From JAYFRC01 sp034926415 (GTDB lineage Bacteria > Bacillota > Clostridia > Oscillospirales > Oscillospiraceae), in NCBI GenBank assembly GCA_034926415.1, contig JAYFRC010000077.1, positions 1 through 6,453 of the forward strand: DNA of 6,453 nt, given 5' to 3'. Below the pieces are notes generated by a model that searched no databases, was not told the origin of the DNA, and saw only the letters and a list, made by a program, of their open reading frames with translations. Position 1 is the stretch's first letter; each line of letters starts with the position of its first letter. The position numbers and the translations under genes are program-made. This document shows positions 1 to 5,397 of this stretch, piece after piece.

Positions 1-1
1 T

Positions 2-775
2 ACAAAATTCGCGTTGCCGGGATTCCATTGGGTGATCCCCGTAATACAGCGGCTTTATCGGATCAACATCACCGAGCAGATGGTCAATGCCGAGCCGCAG
101 GAGATTATCACAAACGACAACCTGAACGCCACTGTGGACGCTCAGATCTACTTCAAGGTTAGGCAGGATGAGGAAAGTGTCAAAAGTTCCCAGTACAATG
201 CCGCAAATTATAAATATCAAATTGTTAATCTTGCAAGGACGACTCTGAGAAATATTATTGGCACCATGTCGCTGCGCTCCGCCAACAGCGAAAGGGGAAA
301 AATCAACACCGATCTCCTTCATACTCTTGAAGTCGAAACAGGAAAATGGGGCATCGAGATCGTCCGGGCGGAACTCAAAGAAATCGATCCTCCGAAGGAC
401 GTTCAGGAGACGATGAATAAGGTGGTAAAGGCCGAAAACGAAAAGATCGCGGCTATCGATTTTGCAACCGCCGCAGAGACGAATGCGGACGGCCTGAAAA
501 GGGCTGAGATCAAGAAAGCTGAAGGCATAAGGCAGTCGCGAATCCTGGAAGCCGAAGGAGAAGCGCAGGCCATCAAGTTGGTTAACGAATCGGCGGAGAC
601 TTATTTTGTGGGGAATGCACAGCTTCTGAGAAAATTACAGGCGACTGAGACATCGCTGAAAAACAATGCAAAAATTGTCGTTCCCACCGGCACAGAGCTG
701 GTCAACGTGATCGGTGAGCTTGCGGGGGTTTTGCCGATTGAGAAGCCTGCTGCAAAGGCTCTGTCGAGAACATGA
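2..775 (+). CDS. SPFH/band 7 (stomatin/prohibitin-like) protein, 5'-truncated
   Basis: The reading frame is open to the window edge, so the N-terminus, normally a short membrane-anchoring hairpin, lies outside; 257 residues are visible. TTG at 14 is in frame but sits inside the conserved PGFHWVIP segment, so it is not the true start. The visible part holds the SPFH core (PGFHWVIP, then PQEIITNDN and the strand around TVDAQIYFKV), followed by a long charged Ala/Glu/Lys-rich coiled coil at about residues 135-200, including the repeated AEG(I/E) motif, and a conserved tail with ETYFVGNAQ, VVPTGTELVNVIGE. This is the stomatin/slipin arrangement. Such proteins form oligomeric rings or scaffolds at the cytoplasmic membrane and often work with proteases or NfeD partners; no NfeD gene is visible here. 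The stop codon overlaps the start of the GH130 gene (ATGA at 772-775), which implies co-translation. Family assignment is firm; the exact role is unknown. Confidence 0.9.
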   Translation, partial: TKFALPGFHWVIPVIQRLYRINITEQMVNAEPQEIITNDNLNATVDAQIYFKVRQDEESVKSSQYNAANYKYQIVNLARTTLRNIIGTMSLRSANSERGKINTDLLHTLEVETGKWGIEIVRAELKEIDPPKDVQETMNKVVKAENEKIAAIDFATAAETNADGLKRAEIKKAEGIRQSRILEAEGEAQAIKLVNESAETYFVGNAQLLRKLQATETSLKNNAKIVVPTGTELVNVIGELAGVLPIEKPAAKALSRT

Positions 776-1773
776 ATATGCCGCGCTTTCAATCAAGACT
801 GAAAAGCTATGATAATACATATAAAGACCTGTTCGTCCGCCATCAGAACAATCCAATTTTGACTGCCGAAGACTGGCCGTATCCAGTGAATACGGTATTC
901 AATCCCGCGGCAACATATTTTCAAAACAAGGTGCTGCTGCTGACCCGTGCGGAAGACCGAAGGGGATTTTCCCATTTCACAAAAGCCGTCAGCGAAAAAG
1001 GTGTTGTCAACTGGATGGTGGATACGCAGCCCACGTTTGAATCGGACCCGGAAAATTATCCTGAAGAGGCATGGGGAATTGAGGATCCAAGAATTACTCG
1101 GCTTGACGAACTGGACGGATGGGCCATCACCTATACCGCATATTCAAAATCCGGGCCCATGGTATCTCTTGCGCTGACAAAGGACTTTCAGACGTTTGAG
1201 AGGATGTGTCCCATCCTGCCCCCGGAAGATAAGGATGCCGCTTTATTTCCAAGGAGAATTGATGGCAAGTGGGTTTTGATTCATAGGCCAATTGTTACCT
1301 GCAGCGAACCCGGTGCGCATATCTGGGCATCAGATTCGGTTGACTTAAAGAACTGGAGCAATCACAGAATACTCATTCCTGCGCGGGCAGGCGCCTGGTG
1401 GGATGCAAGCAAGGTCGGTTTGAGCGCGCAGCCGCTTGAAACACCGGAGGGCTGGCTGATTCTGTATCATGGCGTGAGACTGACCGCGGTGGGAGCCATC
1501 TACCGCTTGGGGCTGGCGCTTCTTGATCTTGAAAATCCGTTCAAGGTTTTACGAAGAAGCGACGAGTGGATATTTGGGCCTCAGGAATCATATGAGAAAG
1601 AGGGCGACGTGGGTGGAGCCGTATTCCCGTGCGGATGGATATTCGACCGCGAAACAGGAAAGGTCAGAATGTATTACGGTGCCGCGGATACCTGCATTGC
1701 TCTTGCCACGGCAAATCTGAACGATTTACTTGAGTATATTAAATCCTGTCCGGAAGTGAAACAGGAAATATAA
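772..1773 (+). CDS. GH130 family glycoside phosphorylase (probable beta-mannoside phosphorylase)
   Basis: A 333-residue protein with the five-bladed beta-propeller signature of GH130. Seen: RHQNNPIL (23-30), FNPAA (43-47), GIEDPRIT (102-109), KDAALFPRRIDGKW (154-167), WWDASKVG (209-216), LYHGVR (231-236), a GDVGGAVFPCGW segment near the C-terminus and YYGAADT just after it. Asp105 in EDPR matches the position of the catalytic general acid known in this family. Characterised members split beta-mannosides with inorganic phosphate, inverting, to give alpha-mannose 1-phosphate; the reaction is reversible. The basic residues R161/R162, K214 and H233 lie in segments expected to bind phosphate, which favours a phosphorylase over the hydrolytic GH130 subgroups, although I could not align it. 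There is no signal peptide, so it acts in the cytoplasm. The ATG overlaps the upstream stop codon (ATGA) and has no strong Shine-Dalgarno site, so translation is probably coupled. A strong terminator follows. The subfamily, and so the acceptor sugar and linkage (beta-1,2, beta-1,4 to mannose, glucose or GlcNAc), cannot be read from sequence alone. Confidence 0.88.
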   Translation: MNMPRFQSRLKSYDNTYKDLFVRHQNNPILTAEDWPYPVNTVFNPAATYFQNKVLLLTRAEDRRGFSHFTKAVSEKGVVNWMVDTQPTFESDPENYPEEAWGIEDPRITRLDELDGWAITYTAYSKSGPMVSLALTKDFQTFERMCPILPPEDKDAALFPRRIDGKWVLIHRPIVTCSEPGAHIWASDSVDLKNWSNHRILIPARAGAWWDASKVGLSAQPLETPEGWLILYHGVRLTAVGAIYRLGLALLDLENPFKVLRRSDEWIFGPQESYEKEGDVGGAVFPCGWIFDRETGKVRMYYGAADTCIALATANLNDLLEYIKSCPEVKQEI

Positions 1774-1815
1774 TAAGAATATATTAAGAATGTTATTGAA
1801 AATATTATATGATGT

Positions 1816-1856
1816 CCGAGCCTGTTTTCCTTTCAGAAAACAGGCTCGGTTTTTTT
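1816..1856 (+). terminator. Strong intrinsic terminator after the GH130 gene
   Basis: A perfect 14-bp stem is formed by CCGAGCCTGTTTTC (1816-1829) and GAAAACAGGCTCGG (1836-1849), with a six-base CTTTCA loop and a run of seven T (1850-1856). It lies 43 bases after the GH130 stop codon and separates the SPFH-GH130 unit from the nucleotidyltransferase unit. The left flank has no matching A run, so it should act mainly on + strand transcripts. Confidence 0.95.
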
Positions 1857-1901
1857 GCGCTGCATACGTAAAATTTAATGTGCGCGGCGATAGTAATAAA
1901 T

Positions 1902-1930
1902 TTGGTATTACGCATATCTGATGGTAGATG
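1902..1930 (+). promoter_or_regulatory. Weak sigma-A-type promoter candidate for the nucleotidyltransferase operon
   Basis: TTGGTA (1902-1907, 4 of 6 to the -35 consensus), a 17-base spacer and TAGATG (1925-1930, 3 of 6 to the -10 consensus) preceded by TG one base upstream, as in extended -10 elements. Transcription would start near 1937, leaving a leader of about 24 bases that contains the ribosome binding site. A promoter is expected somewhere between the terminator at 1856 and the gene at 1961, but the match itself is poor. Confidence 0.3.
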
Positions 1931-1947
1931 GAAACGCCAACATATGT

Positions 1948-1956
1948 GGAAAGGGG
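1948..1956 (+). promoter_or_regulatory. Ribosome binding site that sets the nucleotidyltransferase start
   Basis: TGGAAAGGGG lies immediately before the ATG at 1961, with a purine-rich spacer of four to six bases. It supports ATG 1961 over the in-frame ATG at 1928, which has no such site and would add 11 residues ahead of the conserved MKALFLAGG start. Confidence 0.75.
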
Positions 1957-1960
1957 AAAA

Positions 1961-3043
1961 ATGAAAGCATTATTTCTTGCCGGCGGAATGGGGACAAGGC
2001 TTAGGCCTTTAACCGACAAGATTCCTAAACCGATGGTTCCGATTATGAACAAGCCATTACTTGAGCGGAGTATGGAGAATCTCAAAAAATGCGGGATAAA
2101 TCAAATTGTTATCAGTACCTGCTACAAGTCCCAATATATAGAAAAATATTTCGGAGACGGCAGCAAGTTTGGGCTCAAAATCGAGTATATCCGCGAGGAT
2201 ACTCCTTTGGGAACGGGCGGCGCCATTAAAAATACCGGGCACTTATTTGATGATACCTTTTTGGTTTTCAATGCGGATATCCTTTGCAACATGGATTTCA
2301 TGGAACTTGTAAAATTCCACAAATCAAAATTGGCTGCCGTTACGATTGCCATCACCCGGGTAAGCAATCCCTCCGCATATGGCGTGATCGAATATGATAA
2401 GAACGGATATGCGCTCTCTTTTACGGAGAAGCCGAAAGCCGATGAAATTAAGTCCGATTATATCAACGCGGGAGTTTATGTGCTTGAACCTGAAGTGCTT
2501 GGGGAAATTCCTAATGACCGACCGGTATCGATAGAGCATGAAATATTCCCCTTGCTATTGCGAAAAGGACACAAGGTCGCTGTATATAACGGCTGCTCCT
2601 ACTGGATGGATATCGGTACACCGGAAAAATATCTTCAGACGCATGAAGACATCATGGCCGGAGATTGCCGGCTGTCAGGAGTTCGGTTTAACAGCTTAGG
2701 CGTTATAAAAGGCTCCCAATCCGCCATAAACATCACTGCCGTAATTACCGGTCCTGTGTATATCGGTGATCGTGTGAAAATCGGGGCATATGCAAAAGTC
2801 GGTCCGAATGCGGTAATCGGAGACGACGTACTTATTCATGCGGGCGGTAGCGTAAGCAACAGCATACTCTGGAACAATGTAGACATAGGAAGTCTCGCTG
2901 AAATGGACGGCATGGTCGCCGCTTCCGATTTTAAAATCCAGTGCGGAACCATTCCTCACGATAACGCTTTGACCAGCAAAATAAATATAAAGTCTGACGG
3001 AAAAGTACTGGGAAAAGAGCTGATGCTCGGCGCAAGACTATAA
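1961..3043 (+). CDS. Sugar-1-phosphate nucleotidyltransferase, GDP-mannose pyrophosphorylase-like
   Basis: A 360-residue cytoplasmic enzyme that should join a hexose 1-phosphate to a nucleoside triphosphate, most likely mannose 1-phosphate and GTP to GDP-mannose. The N-terminal Rossmann-like domain shows the signature GGMGTRLRPLT (8-18) with the PKP at 22-24, the metal-binding Asp in FNADIL (Asp106), TEKP (155-158), NAGVY (169-173) and WMDIGTPEKY (215-224, Asp217 as second metal ligand candidate). From about residue 250 a left-handed beta-helix of hexapeptide repeats follows (for example GPVYIGDRVKIGAYAKVG). This two-domain form, with SIEHEIFP and WMDIG, resembles the eukaryotic/archaeal GMPP type more than the bacterial ManC type with a cupin-like tail. 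The start at ATG 1961 is set by the ribosome binding site and by the beginning of the conserved domain. It heads a unit with the GT4 gene 52 bases downstream. Glucose-1-phosphate uridylyl- or thymidylyltransferase relatives share these motifs, so the substrate is not settled. Confidence 0.88.
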   Translation: MKALFLAGGMGTRLRPLTDKIPKPMVPIMNKPLLERSMENLKKCGINQIVISTCYKSQYIEKYFGDGSKFGLKIEYIREDTPLGTGGAIKNTGHLFDDTFLVFNADILCNMDFMELVKFHKSKLAAVTIAITRVSNPSAYGVIEYDKNGYALSFTEKPKADEIKSDYINAGVYVLEPEVLGEIPNDRPVSIEHEIFPLLLRKGHKVAVYNGCSYWMDIGTPEKYLQTHEDIMAGDCRLSGVRFNSLGVIKGSQSAINITAVITGPVYIGDRVKIGAYAKVGPNAVIGDDVLIHAGGSVSNSILWNNVDIGSLAEMDGMVAASDFKIQCGTIPHDNALTSKINIKSDGKVLGKELMLGARL

Positions 3044-3051
3044 TGCTAATT

Positions 3052-3077
3052 TTTTTGCTGCCGCGTACCGGCAAAAA
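3052..3077 (+). other. Imperfect hairpin between nucleotidyltransferase and GT4 genes
   Basis: TTTTTG (3052-3057) can pair with CAAAAA (3072-3077) and CCG (3061-3063) with CGG (3069-3071), leaving a three-base bulge and a five-base loop. The T run precedes the stem instead of following it, so this is not a + strand intrinsic terminator. It sits just upstream of the GT4 ribosome binding site and may affect translation or RNA stability; it may also be chance. Confidence 0.25.
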
Positions 3078-3080
3078 GGA

Positions 3081-3087
3081 AAAGGAG
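3081..3087 (+). promoter_or_regulatory. Ribosome binding site that sets the TTG start of the GT4 gene
   Basis: AAAGGAG is a near-perfect Shine-Dalgarno site eight bases before TTG 3096. The next in-frame candidate, ATG 3114, would be 26 bases away, too far for this site, so the TTG is preferred even though the conserved domain starts near the ATG. Confidence 0.8.
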
Positions 3088-3095
3088 TAACCGAT

Positions 3096-4274
3096 TTGAT
3101 TTCTGAAAAAACTATGAATATCGCTTTTTTAAGTACATATCCGCCACGAGAGTGCGGACTCGCAACATTTACACAGGATCTTGTAATGCAGCTGAACAGG
3201 ATGCATCCGGCAGGCCGAAGCGGGATCATAGCCGTCAGCAACGAAAGTTTGCGGTATGATGATAACGTCATCATGGAGCTTGCGCAGAATGACAGGAGCA
3301 GCTATACGCAGACGGCAAGCAAACTGAATAATTGGGATATTGACCTTTTAGTCATTGAGCACGAGTTTGGCATCTACGGCGGCGAACGGGGCGAATATTT
3401 GCTGGATCTTATAGACAACCTGAAAATTCCTTTCGTAACGACGCTGCATACCGTGCTTCCAGAGCCGGATGCCAAACAACGGCACATTTTGAATGTCCTT
3501 GGTCAAAAGAGCAATAAAATAGTCACAATGGCAAAAAATACGGTCAACATATTGGAAAATGTATATGGGATCGATCCGTCGAAGATAGCGGTAATCAACC
3601 ACGGCGTGCCATACATGCCCATGGAATGCAGAGAAACTTTAAAGGCGGAGAGCAGGCTGGAAAACCGGTCCGTTATCAGCACGTTCGGTCTGCTCGGTCC
3701 TGGGAAAGGATTGGAATACGGGATCGAATCGGTTGCGGATGTGGCAAAGAAGCACAAAAATGTGCTTTATTATATCCTCGGTCAGACTCATCCCGCAGTC
3801 AAAAAAGAATCGGGAGAAGATTACCGCGAGTCTTTAGAAGCGATGGTTGCAAACCTGGGGATCAGCGACAATGTAGTATTTGTAAATGCATATCTAACAA
3901 AAGAGGAAATAATCCGATACCTGATGCTTTCCGATATTTATATGACTCCTTATCTAAACAAGGATCAGGCGGTGAGCGGGACGCTGGCCTACGCCGCCGG
4001 GTATGGCCGTGTGATCGTTTCAACACCATATAGTTACGCAAAAGAGATGCTGTCGCATGGCAGGGGCTTACTTACAAAGTTCAGGGATTCGGAATCAATT
4101 GCGGGCTGCATCGAATACGTGCTTGACCACCCGGAGGAAAAGAAACAAATGGAACAGAAAACATTAGAAACGGGAAAAACAATGATGTGGGAGAACGTGG
4201 GGGAACAATATCAAACTTTGTTTGCAAGCATTATAAAGCAAAATATAAAGGCAAGGGATATGGTGACCGCATGA
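3096..4274 (+). CDS. GT4-type (group 1, GT-B fold) glycosyltransferase
   Basis: A 392-residue cytoplasmic glycosyltransferase without signal peptide or membrane segment. The N-terminal acceptor domain begins with NIAFLSTYPPRECGLATFT (8-26), followed by IEHEFGIYGGERG (87-99) and TTLHTVL (115-121). The C-terminal donor domain starts near 190 with STFGLLGPGKGLEYGI (195-210) and includes SDIYMTPYLN and SGTLAYAAGYG (294-304). GT4 enzymes are retaining and use nucleotide sugars; GDP-mannose is the likely donor, given the gene upstream, but this is inference. Oddly, the usual E-x7-E donor-binding pair appears to be replaced, with Gln291 and Tyr299 at the approximate positions in my hand alignment. 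I recall SGTLAYA as typical of a GT4 subgroup that is often fused to an (alpha/alpha)6 domain, so the change is probably a subgroup trait and not damage. The TTG start is supported by the strong ribosome binding site. The stop codon overlaps the next gene's ATG (4271-4274), a sign of tight coupling. Acceptor and product are unknown. Confidence 0.88.
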   Translation: MISEKTMNIAFLSTYPPRECGLATFTQDLVMQLNRMHPAGRSGIIAVSNESLRYDDNVIMELAQNDRSSYTQTASKLNNWDIDLLVIEHEFGIYGGERGEYLLDLIDNLKIPFVTTLHTVLPEPDAKQRHILNVLGQKSNKIVTMAKNTVNILENVYGIDPSKIAVINHGVPYMPMECRETLKAESRLENRSVISTFGLLGPGKGLEYGIESVADVAKKHKNVLYYILGQTHPAVKKESGEDYRESLEAMVANLGISDNVVFVNAYLTKEEIIRYLMLSDIYMTPYLNKDQAVSGTLAYAAGYGRVIVSTPYSYAKEMLSHGRGLLTKFRDSESIAGCIEYVLDHPEEKKQMEQKTLETGKTMMWENVGEQYQTLFASIIKQNIKARDMVTA

Positions 4275-5317
4275 TAAAAGACAACAATCCAAGAATATTA
4301 AAGACAGCTCATGTTTTTCGTAGGACCGACGATACGGGGATGCTCCAGCATTGTATTTATGGTACCCCCAATCGTTCAAAGGGATATACGTCCGATGACA
4401 ATGCCAGAGCGCTCATCATGGCCGTAGAGTTTTATGGTCGGTACAGGGAAAAAGCTGTTGAGAGATTGATCACAAAGTACCTTTCCTTCCTGTGCTATGC
4501 TCAAAACCCAAACGGAACCTTCCGGAATTTCATGGCTTATAATCGTGAGTTCTCTGAAGAAAAATCATCTGAAGATTGCTTCGGCCGCTGCCTGTGGGCG
4601 TTGTGTTATACCTTTTCAGATCCTATAATTTCACAGAACGTGAAGAAAACCGCATGGATTCTGGTTGAGAAGGCCATGCCGAATTGCATGAAGCTAATCT
4701 CACCAAGAGCGATCGCATATGTGATCATCGGACTGAAATGTTTGAACCAAGAGAAAACCAATAAATATATTTTAGAGCTGGCCAATACTCTTGCTGATCA
4801 TTATGCACATTACAATGACGGCGAATGGCATTGGTTTGAAGACAGCTTAACCTACTGCAATGCGACACTGCCATGGGCCATGATTGCGGCTTACCGAGTT
4901 ACAAAAGTTGAACAGCACCGGCGAGTCGGATTTGAAAGCCTGAAATTTCTCGAGAGCAAGACCTTCCGTAACGGTTATTTTAAGCCGATCGGCTGCAAGG
5001 GATGGCTTTATAAGGGAAATGATCCCGCCGAATTTGACGAACAGCCTGTCGAAGCCTGTGAGACAATGCTCGCTTTTCTGGAAGCCTATGGATCCTCGGG
5101 AAATAAAGATTATCTTGAAAGGGCAAGAACCTGTTACTCCTGGTACCGTGGTAAAAATTCAAAGGGCCTCAGCCTTATCGACAACGAGACCGGCGGGTGC
5201 TACGACGCGATAACAGCGGAAGGATTAAACCTCAATCAGGGCGCGGAAAGTATAGTTTCCTTCTGGATAGCTTACTTGGAAATTAAAAAATATGAAAATA
5301 AAGAAAAGCAAAAATAA
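4271..5317 (+). CDS. (alpha/alpha)6-barrel protein, six-hairpin glycosidase-like, GT4 partner
   Basis: A 348-residue cytoplasmic protein. ATG 4271 is preferred over an upstream in-frame start at 4187 because the extra 28 residues overlap the GT4 coding region, are low in conserved character, and ATGA overlaps are used elsewhere in this window. Repeating helical hairpins with aromatic and acidic clusters suggest an (alpha/alpha)6 toroid. Conserved-looking motifs are RTDDTGMLQHCIYGTPNR (18-35), YTSDDNARAL (39-48), SEDCFGRCLWAL (100-111), WHWFEDSLTYCNA (186-198), FDEQPVEA (255-262), GGCYDAIT (308-315) and NLNQGAES (320-327). The many Asp/Glu residues (D42, D43, E101, D102, E190, D191, D256, E257, E326) are candidates for catalysis, but I cannot assign the pair. 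I recall this domain as the C-terminal half of larger GT4 fusion proteins, where it is often mislabelled glycosyltransferase; here it is a separate gene coupled to its GT4. It may trim, hydrolyse, phosphorolyse or epimerise the GT4 product. No characterised function is known to me. A terminator follows directly. Confidence 0.78.
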   Translation: MIKDNNPRILKTAHVFRRTDDTGMLQHCIYGTPNRSKGYTSDDNARALIMAVEFYGRYREKAVERLITKYLSFLCYAQNPNGTFRNFMAYNREFSEEKSSEDCFGRCLWALCYTFSDPIISQNVKKTAWILVEKAMPNCMKLISPRAIAYVIIGLKCLNQEKTNKYILELANTLADHYAHYNDGEWHWFEDSLTYCNATLPWAMIAAYRVTKVEQHRRVGFESLKFLESKTFRNGYFKPIGCKGWLYKGNDPAEFDEQPVEACETMLAFLEAYGSSGNKDYLERARTCYSWYRGKNSKGLSLIDNETGGCYDAITAEGLNLNQGAESIVSFWIAYLEIKKYENKEKQK

Positions 5318-5324
5318 TCCGTGG

Positions 5325-5360
5325 AAAAATGTCTGACTTACGACAGTCAGACATTTTTTT
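5325..5360 (+). terminator. Intrinsic terminator after the six-hairpin gene
   Basis: A perfect 10-bp stem is formed by ATGTCTGACT (5329-5338) and AGTCAGACAT (5345-5354) with a six-base TACGAC loop; the flanking A run (5325-5328) can extend the stem with the T run, which has seven T (5354-5360). Because A and T runs flank both sides it could also act on - strand transcripts. It begins eight bases after the stop codon and ends 37 bases before the mutase ATG. Confidence 0.93.
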
Positions 5361-5382
5361 ATTCCATGATCAAAACAAAGTG

Positions 5383-5387
5383 AAAGG
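5383..5387 (+). promoter_or_regulatory. Ribosome binding site of the phosphohexomutase gene
   Basis: AAAGG lies ten bases before ATG 5398. Two other ATG triplets at 5390 and 5393 are out of frame with the mutase, so this moderate site with ATG 5398 is the best start; an in-frame GTG at 5380 lacks a site of its own. Confidence 0.6.
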
Positions 5388-5397
5388 CGATGATGCG

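Noticed and set aside
14..16. TTG as a start for the SPFH gene
   Set aside because: The frame continues to the window edge and the TTG lies inside the SPFH domain, so the gene is simply cut by the window.
1726..2085. 119-codon open frame on the - strand
   Set aside because: It runs across the strong terminator and into the conserved start of the nucleotidyltransferase gene, and its protein shows no recognisable domain.
3052..3077. Intrinsic terminator between the nucleotidyltransferase and GT4 genes
   Set aside because: The T run is on the 5' side of the hairpin and A follows it, so the + strand transcript lacks the U tract needed; the stem also has a three-base bulge.
3626..4033. 135-codon open frame on the + strand in another frame inside the GT4 gene
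   Set aside because: It is rich in Arg, Gly and Ser with no domain features and lies wholly within a well-supported gene.
4187..4270. Upstream in-frame extension of the six-hairpin gene
   Set aside because: It would overlap the GT4 coding region by 88 bases; the ATG at 4271 gives the conserved-looking N-terminus and the same ATGA coupling seen at 772.
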